From Rhizobium leguminosarum (lineage in GTDB: Bacteria; Pseudomonadota; Alphaproteobacteria; Rhizobiales; Rhizobiaceae): a stretch of DNA of 64,000 bases. Numbering within the stretch: the stretch's first letter is position 1; each line of letters begins with the position of its first letter. A program made the translations under genes and the position numbers. The DNA is taken from the NCBI RefSeq assembly GCF_001652265.1, contig NZ_LWBS01000055.1:62001-126000 (forward strand), given 5' to 3'. Of this stretch, positions 25,159 to 35,446 are shown in pieces. The notes under the pieces were generated by a model. That model ran no database searches. It was not told the origin of the DNA and worked only from the letters and a program-made list of their open reading frames with translations.

Positions 25159-26115
25159 ATGGTCTTTTTCCCCCACCGCCACCTCATCGGCATCAAGGGC
25201 CTCACCGAGCAGGATATCACCTATCTTCTCGACAGGGCGGACGAGGCCGTCAAGATCAGCCGCCAAAGAGAGAAGAAGACGTCGACGCTGCGCGGATTGA
25301 CGCAGATCAACCTCTTCTTCGAGGCATCGACCCGCACCCAGGCCTCCTTCGAGCTTGCCGGCAAGCGGCTCGGCGCCGACGTCATGAACATGTCGGTCGG
25401 CAATTCCTCGGTGAAGAAAGGCGAAACGCTGATCGACACGGCGATGACGCTGAATGCGATGCGCCCCGACGTGCTGGTGATCCGCCATTCGAGCGCCGGT
25501 GCGGCCGCCCTTCTCGCCCAGAAGGTCTCCTGCTCTGTCGTCAATGCCGGTGATGGGCAGCATGAACACCCGACCCAGGCGCTGCTCGACGCGCTGACGA
25601 TCCGCCGCGCCAAGGGCAAGCTTTCGCGCATCATCGTGGCGATCTGCGGCGACGTGCTGCATTCGCGGGTGGCGCGCTCGAATATCCTGCTGCTCAACGC
25701 GATGGGCGCCCGCGTGCGTGTCGTCGCGCCCGCGACCCTCCTGCCGGCCGGCATCGCCGAGATGGGCGTCGAGGTCTTCCATTCGATGCAGGAAGGGCTG
25801 AAGGACGCCGACGTCGTGATGATGCTGCGGCTGCAGCGCGAGCGCATGTCCGGCGCCTTCGTGCCTTCGGTGCGCGAATACTTTCACTTCTACGGTCTTG
25901 ACGCCGAAACGCTGAAAGCGGCGAAGGACGATGCCCTGGTCATGCATCCTGGCCCAATGAACCGCGGCGTCGAGATTGCCTCGGAAGTGGCGGACGGGCC
26001 GCAGAGCGTGATCGCCGAACAGGTGGAAATGGGGGTCGCGGTGCGCATGGCTGTCATGGAGACGCTGCTCGTCTCGCAGAACCAGGGTCCCCGAAGCGAT
26101 GGAATGATGGCATGA
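25159..26115 (+). CDS. pyrB: Aspartate carbamoyltransferase catalytic subunit
   Basis: The enzyme makes carbamoyl-aspartate, the first committed pyrimidine step. The 318-residue protein has the carbamoyl-phosphate motif [13 protein letters not shown] near residue 57, the [16 protein letters not shown] block near 135 and the [12 protein letters not shown] aspartate loop near 266. I chose ATG 25159 (AGAGG upstream) over a longer frame from 25102. The stop overlaps pyrC' by ATGA. No regulatory pyrI gene is present. In Pseudomonas a similar overlap couples PyrB to an inactive PyrC' in one complex. Confidence 0.95.
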   Translation: MVFFPHRHLIGIKGLTEQDITYLLDRADEAVKISRQREKKTSTLRGLTQINLFFEASTRTQASFELAGKRLGADVMNMSVGNSSVKKGETLIDTAMTLNAMRPDVLVIRHSSAGAAALLAQKVSCSVVNAGDGQHEHPTQALLDALTIRRAKGKLSRIIVAICGDVLHSRVARSNILLLNAMGARVRVVAPATLLPAGIAEMGVEVFHSMQEGLKDADVVMMLRLQRERMSGAFVPSVREYFHFYGLDAETLKAAKDDALVMHPGPMNRGVEIASEVADGPQSVIAEQVEMGVAVRMAVMETLLVSQNQGPRSDGMMA

Positions 26116-27401
26116 GCAACCCGATCGTCCTCAAGAACGTCCGCATCATCGACCCGTCGCGCAATCTCGACGAAGTCGGGACGATCATTGCCGAAGACGG
26201 CGTGATTCTCGCCGCCGGCCATAAGGCGCAGAACCAGGGCGCGCCTGATGGCGCGGTCATCCGCGATTGCACGGGCCTTGTCGCGACGCCTGGCCTCGTC
26301 GATGCGCGCGTCCATGTCGGCGAACCCGGCGGCGAACACCGCGAGACGATCGCCTCGGCGAGCCGGGCGGCAGCCGCCGGCGGCGTCACCTCGATCATCA
26401 TGATGCCGGACACCGATCCCATCATCGACGACATCGCGCTCGTCGAATTCGTCAAGAAGACGGCGCGGGATACGGCCGCCGTCAACGTCTATCCTGCAGC
26501 CGCCATCACCAAGGGCCTTGCCGGCGAGGAGATGACGGAGATCGGCCTCTTGATGCAGGCCGGCGCCGTTGCCTTCACCGATGCCCATTCCAGCGTCCAT
26601 GACACACAGGTGCTGCGCCGGATCATGACTTATGCGCGCGAATTCGGCGCCGTCGTCTCCTGCGAGACGCGCGACAAATATCTCGGCGCCAACGGCGTCA
26701 TGCATGAGGGGCTTTTCGCCAGCTGGCTCGGGCTTTCCGGCATTCCAAAAGAAGCCGAGCTCATCCCGCTCGAACGCGATCTCAGGATCGCGCAGCTGAC
26801 GCGCGGCCGCTATCATGCCGCGATGATCTCGGTGCCGGAATCAGTCGAGGCGATCGAACGCGCCCGCAGCCGCGGCGCCAAGGTGACCTGCGGCATCTCG
26901 ATCAACAATCTGGCACTCAACGAAAACGACATCGGCGAATACCGCACCTTCTTCAAGCTCTATCCGCCGCTGCGCCCGGAAGATGACCGGGTGGCCATGG
27001 CCGACGCCCTTGCGAGCGGCGCGATCGATATCATCGTCTCCTCACACGACCCGCAGGATGTCGATACGAAGCGCCTGCCGTTCGGCGAGGCGGAGGACGG
27101 CGCGATCGGCCTCGAAACCATGCTGGCGGCAGCGCTCAGGCTTCACCATGGCGGCCAAGTGAGCCTGATGCGCCTGATCGACGCCATGTCGACCCGCCCC
27201 GCTCAGATTTTCGGCCTGAATGCCGGCACGCTGAAGCCGGGCGCTACGGCCGATATCGCGCTGATCGATCTCGATGAGCCTTGGCTTGTCGCCAAAGACA
27301 TGCTTCTCTCCCGCTCAAAGAATACGCCGTTCGAGGATGCGCGCTTCAGTGGGCGGGCGGTCGCGACATACGTCTCGGGAAAGCTTGTCCACGCAATTTA
27401 G
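26112..27401 (+). CDS. pyrC': Dihydroorotase homologue lacking catalytic residues (pyrC')
   Basis: The 429-residue protein has the whole class I dihydroorotase fold but not its active site. The zinc motif DxHxHxREPG reads [10 protein letters not shown] (Arg66 for His, Gly70 for the substrate Arg). HCED reads SCET (Ser183). HVST reads MISV (Met238). TPHH reads SINN, and the catalytic Asp in TDHAPH is Ser311 in SSHDPQ. It is therefore probably a structural partner of PyrB, like Pseudomonas PyrC', and not an active enzyme. The ATGA overlap with pyrB supports a complex. A true pyrC should lie elsewhere in the genome. Confidence 0.85.
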   Translation: MSNPIVLKNVRIIDPSRNLDEVGTIIAEDGVILAAGHKAQNQGAPDGAVIRDCTGLVATPGLVDARVHVGEPGGEHRETIASASRAAAAGGVTSIIMMPDTDPIIDDIALVEFVKKTARDTAAVNVYPAAAITKGLAGEEMTEIGLLMQAGAVAFTDAHSSVHDTQVLRRIMTYAREFGAVVSCETRDKYLGANGVMHEGLFASWLGLSGIPKEAELIPLERDLRIAQLTRGRYHAAMISVPESVEAIERARSRGAKVTCGISINNLALNENDIGEYRTFFKLYPPLRPEDDRVAMADALASGAIDIIVSSHDPQDVDTKRLPFGEAEDGAIGLETMLAAALRLHHGGQVSLMRLIDAMSTRPAQIFGLNAGTLKPGATADIALIDLDEPWLVAKDMLLSRSKNTPFEDARFSGRAVATYVSGKLVHAI

Positions 27402-27416
27402 AACCGGCACTATCGC

Positions 27417-27476
27417 CGTCCCTCCCCCAGCGGGAGAAGGCTGACTCGAGGATAAGCCACGGAGAGGCTGAGGGGG
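27417..27476. repeat. Rhizobial intergenic repeat (CCTTCTCCC type)
   Basis: In reverse complement it reads GCCCCCTCAGCC ... AGCCTTCTCCCGCTGGGGGAGGG, the same layout as the element at 48401. GC-rich arms flank a C-rich core. It fills the pyrC'-plsY gap. Confidence 0.5.
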
Positions 27477-27479
27477 CAT

Positions 27480-28100
27480 ATGTTATCCAATCTCATGTCA
27501 TGGCAGATCACGCTACCGATCGCGCTTGCCGCCGCCATTATCGGCTATCTCTTCGGCTCGATCCCGTTCGGCCTGATCCTGACGCGCGCCGCCGGCCTCG
27601 GCGACGTGCGCAGCATCGGCTCCGGCAATATCGGCGCGACCAATGTGCTGAGAACAGGAAACCGGACGCTCGCCGCGGCGACGCTGTTGCTCGATGCGCT
27701 GAAGGCATCGGCCGCGGCTTGGGTCGTCGGCTATTTCCTCGGTGAGGAAGCCGCGATCATTGCCGGCTTCTTCGCCTTCATCGGCCATCTCTTCCCGGTT
27801 TGGATCGGCTTCAAGGGCGGCAAGGGTGTCGCCACCTATATCGGCACCCTGCTCGGCGTCGCGCCGATCATGGTCGCACTCTTCGCCGCTGTCTGGCTGG
27901 CGGTCGCCTTCACCACCCGATACTCCTCGCTGTCGGCGCTGGTCGCTATGCTTGTCATTCCGGTTGCGTTGTGTATACTGGGTAACGAAAAGGTTGCGGC
28001 TGTCATGGCGATCATGACCCTCATCTCCTACTGGAAGCACAAGGCGAATATTTCGCGCCTGATGGGCGGGACGGAAAGCAAGATCGGGGCAAAGGGATAA
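27480..28100 (+). CDS. plsY: Glycerol-3-phosphate acyltransferase PlsY
   Basis: This inner-membrane enzyme transfers the acyl group from acyl-phosphate to glycerol-3-phosphate. The 206-residue protein has five predicted membrane segments. The three conserved loops are visible: GSIPFG with [12 protein letters not shown] near residues 20-58, [12 protein letters not shown] near 112, and the C-terminal [17 protein letters not shown] 27480 is used; ATG 27495 is also possible. Its stop shares one base with the dprA start. Confidence 0.95.
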   Translation: MLSNLMSWQITLPIALAAAIIGYLFGSIPFGLILTRAAGLGDVRSIGSGNIGATNVLRTGNRTLAAATLLLDALKASAAAWVVGYFLGEEAAIIAGFFAFIGHLFPVWIGFKGGKGVATYIGTLLGVAPIMVALFAAVWLAVAFTTRYSSLSALVAMLVIPVALCILGNEKVAAVMAIMTLISYWKHKANISRLMGGTESKIGAKG

Positions 28101-29242
28101 TGGATGCGCTGAGCGTCGGACCAAAAGGCGTCGTGCTGACCGAACGGCAAAGAATTGCCTGGCTGCGCCTTATCCGTTCCGACAATATCGGCCCTGCCAC
28201 CTTTCGCGACCTTATCAATCATTTTGGTTCGGCCGAGGCAGCGCTTGCCGCACTGCCGGAGCTTTCGGCGCGCGGCGGCGCCACGCGGGCAATCCGCATC
28301 GCCAGCGAGGCCGAGGCCCATCGGGAACTGGAGGCGGCGCATCGCTTCGGCGCCCGCTTCGTCGGCATCGGTGAACCGGACTATCCGCAAGCGCTGAAGC
28401 AGATCGACGGCGCGCCGCCGCTTCTGGCTGTCAAGGGCGCGCTTGCCGCTGCCAAACGACCGGCCGTCGGCATCGTCGGCTCGCGCAACGCCTCGATCGC
28501 AGGCGCGAAATTCGCGGCGATGGTGGCGCGCGACTGCGGTCGGGCGGGTTACACCGTGGTCTCTGGCCTGGCACGCGGCATCGACACATCAGCCCACCGG
28601 GCAAGCCTCGACACGGGCACGATCGCGGCGCTCGCCGGCGCCCTCGACCAACCCTACCCGCCGGAGAATATCGGCCTGCTCGAGGAGATAACCGGCGGCA
28701 ACGGTCTGGCGGTGAGCGAAATGCCCTTCGGCTGGGATCCCCGCGCCCGCGACTTCCCGCGCCGCAACCGGCTGATCGCCGGCATCGCGCTCGGCCTCGT
28801 CGTCATCGAAGCGGCGGCGCGTTCCGGCTCGCTGATCACCGCACGGCTGGCCGGCGACTTCGGCCGCCTGGTTTTTGCGGTGCCCGGCTCACCGCTCGAT
28901 CCGCGCTGCCATGGCACCAACGGCCTGCTGAAGGACGGAGCTTCGATCGTCACCGCACCTGCCGATGTCGTCGAGGCCCTGGCGCCGCTTGCGCAATTCG
29001 ACCTGTTCCCGTCATCGATGGCAGAGGAGCCTGCGCGTGACGGCAAGCCCATATCGGTACCACCAGGCGATTCCGATCGAACCCGCGTCGTCGATGCGCT
29101 CGGGCCGACACCGGTCGAGATCGACGACGTCATCCGCCATACCGGCCTGTCGGCATCCGCGGTCTATCTTATCCTTCTGGAACTCGATATATCAGGCAGG
29201 CTGCACCGGCATCAGGGCGGTCTCGTCTCGCTTTCCGATTGA
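28100..29242 (+). CDS. dprA: DNA processing protein DprA
   Basis: DprA loads RecA on incoming single-stranded DNA during transformation. The 380-residue protein has an N-terminal helical SAM-like region, then the Rossmann-like core: [15 protein letters not shown] near residue 121, [16 protein letters not shown] near 154, and the long block from [18 protein letters not shown] to [22 protein letters not shown]-terminal winged helix ([30 protein letters not shown]) completes it. The start overlaps the plsY stop by one base. Confidence 0.95.
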   Translation: MDALSVGPKGVVLTERQRIAWLRLIRSDNIGPATFRDLINHFGSAEAALAALPELSARGGATRAIRIASEAEAHRELEAAHRFGARFVGIGEPDYPQALKQIDGAPPLLAVKGALAAAKRPAVGIVGSRNASIAGAKFAAMVARDCGRAGYTVVSGLARGIDTSAHRASLDTGTIAALAGALDQPYPPENIGLLEEITGGNGLAVSEMPFGWDPRARDFPRRNRLIAGIALGLVVIEAAARSGSLITARLAGDFGRLVFAVPGSPLDPRCHGTNGLLKDGASIVTAPADVVEALAPLAQFDLFPSSMAEEPARDGKPISVPPGDSDRTRVVDALGPTPVEIDDVIRHTGLSASAVYLILLELDISGRLHRHQGGLVSLSD

Positions 29243-29491
29243 ACCTGGGTACGACATCAGGCGGCGGCTTTGCGAATTGCCGAACCCTGAGTCGAAAACC
29301 TTCGATAGACTGCCTCTAATTGCATTCTATCGATGCTCTCCCTTCGGCTGCAGAAGACACAAGAGGTAAAATTGTAGCAAACCCCTTGACCGCGGCGATT
29401 TCCCTGTCCATGTCGGAGGGCCGATATCCATGTTGCGGTGTGTGTCGCGCTGGCTTCAACGCTGGCGTCGTTTCCTTTTTAGAGAATCATC

Positions 29492-32146
29492 ATGAATGTT
29501 GTAGTGGTGGAATCGCCTGCCAAGGCCAAGACGATCAATAAGTATCTGGGTCCGGGATACAAAGTGCTCGCCTCCTTTGGCCATGTGCGCGATCTGCCTG
29601 CCAAGGACGGCTCAGTTCTTCCTGATCAGGATTTCGAAATGCTTTGGGAGGTCGATAGCGCCTCCGCCAAGCGGATGAAGGACATTGCCGACGCGGTGAA
29701 GTCCGCGGATGGCCTGTTTCTCGCGACCGACCCGGATCGCGAAGGCGAAGCGATTTCCTGGCACGTTCTCGACATGCTGAACAAGAAGCGGGTGCTGAAT
29801 GGCAAGCCGGTCAAGCGCGTCGTCTTCAATGCGATCACCAAGAAGGCGGTGCTCGACGCAATGGCCGATCCGCGCGACATCGACGTGCCGCTGGTCGACG
29901 CCTATCTCGCGCGCCGCGCGCTCGACTATCTTGTCGGCTTCAATCTTTCGCCGGTGCTGTGGCGCAAGCTGCCCGGCGCACGTTCGGCCGGCCGCGTCCA
30001 GTCGGTGGCGCTTCGCCTCGTCTGCGACCGTGAATCCGAGATCGAGCGCTTCATTTCGGAAGAGTACTGGAACATCTCGGCGCTTTTGAAGACGCCGCGC
30101 GGCGACGAGTTCGAGGCACGACTGGTTTCGGCGAACGGCAAACGGCTGCAGCCGCGGGCAATCGGCAACGGCGAAGATGCCGGCCGGCTGAAGGCGTTAC
30201 TCGAAGGTGCGAGCTACGTCGTCGATACGGTCGAGGCGAAACCGGTCAAGCGCAACCCGGGACCGCCGTTTACGACCTCGACGCTGCAGCAGGCGGCCTC
30301 CTCCAATCTCGGCTTCTCCGCTTCGCGCACCATGCAGATCGCGCAGCGGCTCTATGAGGGCGTCGATATCGGCGGCGAGACGGTCGGTCTCATCACCTAT
30401 ATGCGAACCGACGGTGTGCAGATGGCGCCAGAGGCGATCGACGCGGCGCGCAGCGCCATCGTCGACCAGTTCGGCGAGCGCTACATGCCTGACAAGCCGC
30501 GCCTATACTCGACCAAGGCGAAGAACGCCCAGGAGGCGCACGAGGCGATCCGTCCGACCGATTTCTATCGTTCGCCCGACCGTGTGCGCAAATTCCTCGA
30601 TGCCGACCAGATCCGGCTCTACGAGCTGATCTGGAAGCGCGGCATCGCCAGCCAGATGGCATCGGCCGAGATCGAGCGCACGACGGCTGAAATCACCGCC
30701 GACAACAAGGGCGAGAAGGCCGGGCTTCGCGCCGTCGGTTCCGTGATCCGCTTCGACGGCTTCATCGCCGCCTATACCGACCAGAAGGAGGATGGCGAGC
30801 AGAGCGATGACGGCGACGAGGATGGCCGCCTGCCGGAAATCAATGCGCGCGAGGCGCTCGCCAAGCAGAAGATCAATTCGACGCAGCATTTCACCGAACC
30901 GCCGCCGCGTTATTCGGAAGCCTCGCTGATCAAGAAGATGGAAGAGCTCGGCATCGGCCGCCCCTCCACCTATGCCGCGACGCTCGCGACGCTGCGCGAC
31001 CGCGACTATGTAACGATCGACAAACGCAAGCTGATCCCGCAGGCCAAGGGCCGGCTGGTGACGGCTTTCCTCGAAAGCTTCTTCACCAAATATGTCGAAT
31101 ACGATTTCACCGCCGATCTCGAAGAGAAGCTCGACCGGATTTCCGCCGGCGAGCTGAACTGGAAGCAGGTGCTGCGCGATTTCTGGAAGGATTTCTTCGC
31201 CCAGATCGAGGACACCAAGGAACTACGCGTCACCAATGTGCTCGATTCGTTGAACGAGGCGCTGGCACCACTCGTCTTCCCGAAACGAGAGGACGGCAGC
31301 GATCCGCGCATCTGCCAGGTCTGCGGCACCGGCAACTTGTCGCTGAAGCTCGGCAAATACGGCGCCTTCGTCGGCTGCTCGAACTATCCGGACTGCAATT
31401 ACACGCGCCAGCTCTCCTCGGAAAATGGTGGAGAAGCGGACGGTGCTGCCCTCAACGAGCCGAAGAACCTCGGCACCGATCCGACCACCGGCGAGGAGCT
31501 GACGCTGCGTTCCGGCCGCTTCGGCCCCTATATCCAGCGCGGCGACGGCAAGGAAGCCAAACGCGCTTCGTTGCCGAAGGGCTGGAAGCCCGAGGACATC
31601 GATTATGAAAAGGCGATGGCGCTGATCTCGCTGCCGCGCGATATCGGCAAACATCCCGAATCGGGCAAGATGATCTCGTCCGGCATCGGCCGTTATGGGC
31701 CGTTCCTGCTGCATGACGGCTCTTATGCCAATCTAGAAACCGTCGAGGATGTGTTCTCGGTCGGCCTCAATCGTGCCGTGACGGTCATCGCCGAAAAAGC
31801 GAAACAGGCGCCGGGCCGGGGTGCGCGCGGCACGCCGGCAGCGCTGAAGACGCTCGGCGATCATCCTGATGGCGGCGCCATCACCGTTCGCGACGGCAAA
31901 TACGGCCCCTATGTCAACTGGGGCAAGGTCAACGCTACGCTGCCGAAGGGCAAGGATCCCCAGGCGATCACCGTCGAAGAGGCGCTTGCGCTGATCGCCG
32001 AGAAGGCCGGCAAGGCCCCTGCGGGCAAGGCGGCCAAGGCGAAAGCCAAGCCGAAGGCGGCCGCCGCCGAAGCCAAGAGCACCAAGACGGCCGCCAAACC
32101 GAAGGCAACGAAGGCGAAAGCGCCCGCGAAATCGAAAAAGGGCTGA
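29492..32146 (+). CDS. topA: DNA topoisomerase I
   Basis: This type IA enzyme relaxes negative supercoils. The 884-residue protein has TOPRIM (VVVESPAKAKTINKYLG, ATDPDREGEAISWH), the active-site Tyr in LITYMRTDGVQ near residue 306, and the conserved RPSTYAATLATLRDRDYV. One four-cysteine zinc finger (CQVCG ... GCSNYPDC) near residue 610 is followed by two or more topoisomerase C-terminal repeats (RSGRFGPYIQRG, ISSGIGRYGPF, VRDGKYGPYVNWG). A Lys/Ala-rich tail ends the protein. The ATG at 29492 follows a 249-bp gap in which I see no gene. Confidence 0.96.
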   Translation: MNVVVVESPAKAKTINKYLGPGYKVLASFGHVRDLPAKDGSVLPDQDFEMLWEVDSASAKRMKDIADAVKSADGLFLATDPDREGEAISWHVLDMLNKKRVLNGKPVKRVVFNAITKKAVLDAMADPRDIDVPLVDAYLARRALDYLVGFNLSPVLWRKLPGARSAGRVQSVALRLVCDRESEIERFISEEYWNISALLKTPRGDEFEARLVSANGKRLQPRAIGNGEDAGRLKALLEGASYVVDTVEAKPVKRNPGPPFTTSTLQQAASSNLGFSASRTMQIAQRLYEGVDIGGETVGLITYMRTDGVQMAPEAIDAARSAIVDQFGERYMPDKPRLYSTKAKNAQEAHEAIRPTDFYRSPDRVRKFLDADQIRLYELIWKRGIASQMASAEIERTTAEITADNKGEKAGLRAVGSVIRFDGFIAAYTDQKEDGEQSDDGDEDGRLPEINAREALAKQKINSTQHFTEPPPRYSEASLIKKMEELGIGRPSTYAATLATLRDRDYVTIDKRKLIPQAKGRLVTAFLESFFTKYVEYDFTADLEEKLDRISAGELNWKQVLRDFWKDFFAQIEDTKELRVTNVLDSLNEALAPLVFPKREDGSDPRICQVCGTGNLSLKLGKYGAFVGCSNYPDCNYTRQLSSENGGEADGAALNEPKNLGTDPTTGEELTLRSGRFGPYIQRGDGKEAKRASLPKGWKPEDIDYEKAMALISLPRDIGKHPESGKMISSGIGRYGPFLLHDGSYANLETVEDVFSVGLNRAVTVIAEKAKQAPGRGARGTPAALKTLGDHPDGGAITVRDGKYGPYVNWGKVNATLPKGKDPQAITVEEALALIAEKAGKAPAGKAAKAKAKPKAAAAEAKSTKTAAKPKATKAKAPAKSKKG

Positions 32147-32147
32147 C

Positions 32148-34520
32148 GTGAGCAGAATCCCTCGCGAGAGAACAAACCCTGCGGGCAAGCGCCCGGGCAA
32201 GACCGGCCGCGCCGGCAAGGATGCTCCCGCCGTCGAGCCGCTGAACATCGTCCACGGCGCGCTGCCTTCGCGCGAGGTGATCCTGCGCTTCATCGCCGAT
32301 CATCCGCAGAAAGCGTCCAAGCGTGAACTCGCCAAGGCTTTCGGCCTGAAAGGCGATAGCCGCGTCGAGCTCAAGCAGATGCTGCAGGAGCTCGAGCAGG
32401 AAGGCATGCTGCAGAAGAACCGCAAGTCGCTGATCCGTCCCGGCGCGCTGCCGCCTGTCACCGTTCTCGATATCACCACACGCGACAAGGACGGCGATCT
32501 GATCGGCCGGCCGGCGGAATGGCCGGAGGATCAGGGCGTGGCACCCGCCGTCGCCATCCGCCAGCAATCGCCGGCAGGCCGCCAGGGTAAGGGCAAGGCG
32601 CCCGTCGCCGGGCTCGGCGACCGCATCCTGGCAAAAATCTTCCCGGCCATCGATCGCGGCGGGCCGGCCTATACGGCGCGGATCATCAAGGTGATCGACA
32701 GGCGCCGCGGCGCCTCGATGGGCGTTTTCCGCACTGCGCCGGGTGGCGGCGGCCGGCTGCTGCCGATCGAACGGCGCGGCGAGGAGATGGTGATCGATCC
32801 CGACTTCACCGGCGGCGCCACGGACGGCGATCTGGTCGAAGTCGAAATCGCCCGTCTCGGCCGTTTCGGCCTGCCGCGTGCCAAGGTGCTTTCCGTCGTC
32901 GGTTCCGTCGGTTCGGAAAAGGCGATCTCGATGATCGCCATCCATGCGCACGGCATCCCGCATGTCTTCCCGCCGGCTGTCGTCGCCGAGGCGGAAGCCG
33001 CCAAACCGGCCAGCATGTCGCATCGCGAGGATTGGCGCGACGTGCCGCTGATCACCATCGACCCGGCCGATGCCAAGGACCATGACGACGCCGTCTATGC
33101 CGAGCTCGATCCCTCGCCCGACAATCCCGGCGGCGTCATCGTCACCGTCGCGATTGCCGACGTCTCCTGGTACGTCCGCCCCAATTCGCCGCTCGACCGC
33201 GAGGCGCTGAAGCGCGGCAACTCCGTCTATTTCCCCGATCGTGTCGTGCCGATGCTGCCCGAGCGCATCTCCAACGATCTCTGCTCGCTGAAAGAAGGCG
33301 TCGACCGCCCGGCGCTCGCCGTGCGCATGAGCTTTTCCGGGGAAGGCCGCAAGATCGGCCACATCTTTCATCGCATCATGATGAAGAGCGCCGCCAAGCT
33401 CTCCTACCAGCAGGCGCAGGCGGCGATCGACGGAAACCCGGACGATCAGACCGGCCCGATGCTCGAGCCGATCCTGAAGCCGCTCTGGCACGCCTATGAG
33501 GTGATGAAGCGCGGACGCGACCGGCGCCAGCCGCTGGAACTCGATATGCCGGAGCGTAAGATCCTGCTGAAGCCCGACGGTACGGTCGACCGGGTCGTCG
33601 TGCCGCCACGGCTCGATGCGCATAAGCTGATCGAAGAGATGATGATCCAGGCGAACGTATGCGCCGCCGAGACGCTGGAAAAGAAACGCCAGCCGCTGAT
33701 CTACCGCATTCATGACGGCCCGACGCTAGCCAAGCAGGAGATCCTGCGCGAGTTCCTGGCCACGCTCGGCATCTCGCTTGCCAAGGGCGGCAACATGCGC
33801 GCCAACAACTTCAACGGCATCCTGGCGAAGGCGGATGGCACGCCGCATCAGACCATGGTGAGCGAGATGGTGCTGCGTTCGCAGAGCCAGGCGATTTACG
33901 GTCCGGAGAATATCGGCCATTTCGGCCTCAACCTGATGAAATATGCCCACTTCACCTCGCCGATCCGCCGTTATGCCGATCTCATCGTGCATCGCGCGCT
34001 CGTCGGCTCGCTCGGCTTCGGCGAAGGCGGCATCACGCCCGACGAAGAGGCGGCGCTCGACGATATCGCCGCCGAAATTTCGACCTTCGAGCGCCGAGCC
34101 ATGGCAGCCGAGCGCGAGACGGTCGACCGCCTGATCGCCCATCACCTCAGCGGCCGGGTCGGCGAGGAATTTGCCGGGCGGGTCTCGGGCGTGACAAAAT
34201 CGGGGCTTTTTGTCGCCCTGCCGGACTATGGTGCCGACGGTTTCGTCCCTATATCTACGCTCGGCACCGATTACTTCATTTACGATGAGGCACATCAAGC
34301 GCTCTCGGGTGAACGAACGGGGCTCGGCTATCGCTTGGGCGACAGCGTCACTGTGAAACTTGCCGAAGCGATCCCGCTTGCCGGCGCGCTGCGCTTCGAA
34401 ATGGTCAGCGACGGCCGCGAAATGCCGGCGGCGGTGCGCTCCTTCCACAAGGCAGGTCGCCGCGACAGGGGCCAGGTCCGCAAGAAGCCTGGAACAAGGC
34501 CACCACGCGGACGCCACTAA
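32148..34520 (+). CDS. rnr: Ribonuclease R
   Basis: This 3'-5' exoribonuclease degrades structured RNA. The 790-residue protein starts at GTG 32148, one base after the topA stop. A basic N-terminus leads into a winged helix (REVILRFIADHPQKASKRELAKAFGL) and cold-shock-like regions. The RNB catalytic domain has the metal site ITIDPADAKDHDDAVYAE near residue 304 and HFTSPIRRYADLIVHRAL near 601. The C-terminal S1 domain is at FAGRVSGVTKSGLFVALPDYGADGFVP. It is followed at once by two palindromic repeats. Confidence 0.95.
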   Translation: MSRIPRERTNPAGKRPGKTGRAGKDAPAVEPLNIVHGALPSREVILRFIADHPQKASKRELAKAFGLKGDSRVELKQMLQELEQEGMLQKNRKSLIRPGALPPVTVLDITTRDKDGDLIGRPAEWPEDQGVAPAVAIRQQSPAGRQGKGKAPVAGLGDRILAKIFPAIDRGGPAYTARIIKVIDRRRGASMGVFRTAPGGGGRLLPIERRGEEMVIDPDFTGGATDGDLVEVEIARLGRFGLPRAKVLSVVGSVGSEKAISMIAIHAHGIPHVFPPAVVAEAEAAKPASMSHREDWRDVPLITIDPADAKDHDDAVYAELDPSPDNPGGVIVTVAIADVSWYVRPNSPLDREALKRGNSVYFPDRVVPMLPERISNDLCSLKEGVDRPALAVRMSFSGEGRKIGHIFHRIMMKSAAKLSYQQAQAAIDGNPDDQTGPMLEPILKPLWHAYEVMKRGRDRRQPLELDMPERKILLKPDGTVDRVVVPPRLDAHKLIEEMMIQANVCAAETLEKKRQPLIYRIHDGPTLAKQEILREFLATLGISLAKGGNMRANNFNGILAKADGTPHQTMVSEMVLRSQSQAIYGPENIGHFGLNLMKYAHFTSPIRRYADLIVHRALVGSLGFGEGGITPDEEAALDDIAAEISTFERRAMAAERETVDRLIAHHLSGRVGEEFAGRVSGVTKSGLFVALPDYGADGFVPISTLGTDYFIYDEAHQALSGERTGLGYRLGDSVTVKLAEAIPLAGALRFEMVSDGREMPAAVRSFHKAGRRDRGQVRKKPGTRPPRGRH

Positions 34521-34522
34521 AG

Positions 34523-34567
34523 CATGTCGCGCAAAAGTGTGTAGCGGTTTTGCGATAACGACATGCG
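34523..34567. repeat. GCATGTCG palindromic repeat, copy after rnr
   Basis: Outer arms GCATGTCG/CGACATGC and inner arms CGCAAAA/TTTTGCG enclose a conserved 11-nt loop. It starts 2 bp after the rnr stop. Inner arms differ completely from the copy at 43821 yet still pair. Confidence 0.8.
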
Positions 34568-34581
34568 TAATAACAGGGACC

Positions 34582-34625
34582 TAAAGCGCGAGGAGCGAAT
34601 CTGAAAGATCGCGACGCGCTTTAGA
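34582..34625. repeat. CTAAAGCGCG inverted repeat
   Basis: CTAAAGCGCG (34582-34591) and CGCGCTTTAG (34616-34625) are perfect 10-bp arms around 24 bp. Together with the preceding repeat it forms the composite intergenic element common in Rhizobium. The remaining bases to 34744 show no gene. Confidence 0.7.
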
Positions 34626-34744
34626 GCATCGCGCCGAAAGCGGGCGCTGGTTTTCGGCAAACACGCTGCAACAACGAGATCGTCGGTGTTGGATCTGGTT
34701 CACAAAACGAATCCGATGCTTTCTGTCTGAAAGAGGAACATGCG

Positions 34745-35197
34745 ATGAGCACACCGACCGATCCGGCCCTCCGCTACGGGGACACGCCCGAGGTCGAGCG
34801 TCCGCTTGGGCGCTCAATCATGCGCGGGCTGATGAATCGTTGCCCGGCCTGCGGCAGCGGCAAACTCTTTCGCGCCTTCCTGAAGCCGGTCGATCTTTGC
34901 GCGGCCTGCGGCGAGGCGATGCATCACCAACGCGCGGACGACCTGCCGCCCTATATCGTCATCCTCGTCCTCGGACACGTCGTGGTCGGCGGCTATATGC
35001 TGACCGACATGACCTTCGTGCTGCCGGTCTGGGTCCATCTTGCCATCTGGGCGCCGATCACCGTCATGACAGCGCTTGCCTCGATTCAGCCGATCAAGGG
35101 CGGGGTCATCGGTCTGCAATGGGCGCTGCGCATGCACGGCTTCGGTGGCGAGAGTGATGGTCCGGACGATTATGACATTCCAGAACGGCCTGATTGA
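34745..35197 (+). CDS. DUF983 membrane protein
   Basis: The 150-residue protein has two CxxC pairs near the N-terminus (CPACGSGKLF and CAACGEAM), which probably bind zinc, then two membrane segments (PYIVILVLGHVVVGGYML and WVHLAIWAPITVMTALA). This is the DUF983 family, of unknown function and conserved in alphaproteobacteria. ATG start at 34745 with AGAGGA upstream. Confidence 0.88.
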   Translation: MSTPTDPALRYGDTPEVERPLGRSIMRGLMNRCPACGSGKLFRAFLKPVDLCAACGEAMHHQRADDLPPYIVILVLGHVVVGGYMLTDMTFVLPVWVHLAIWAPITVMTALASIQPIKGGVIGLQWALRMHGFGGESDGPDDYDIPERPD

Positions 35198-35446
35198 GCG
35201 CCTTCACCTTCCAGACATATTTAACGTGTAGTGCCAGCCCTCCACCGACCCACCGGGGTAGCCGACGATCCTCAACGACTTGACATGGTAAGCTTTTCTT
35301 GTCTGAACAGGCTTTACATTCCGCAGGTGGTCACTCACATCGGAAATACTGCGAAACGCTGTCCGTCACCTGGATTTGGCACGCCTGTGTCTTTCTATGC
35401 GAGGTGACCGGCCGATTCGCTCGCACAGCTTTCTAAGGATGCATAA

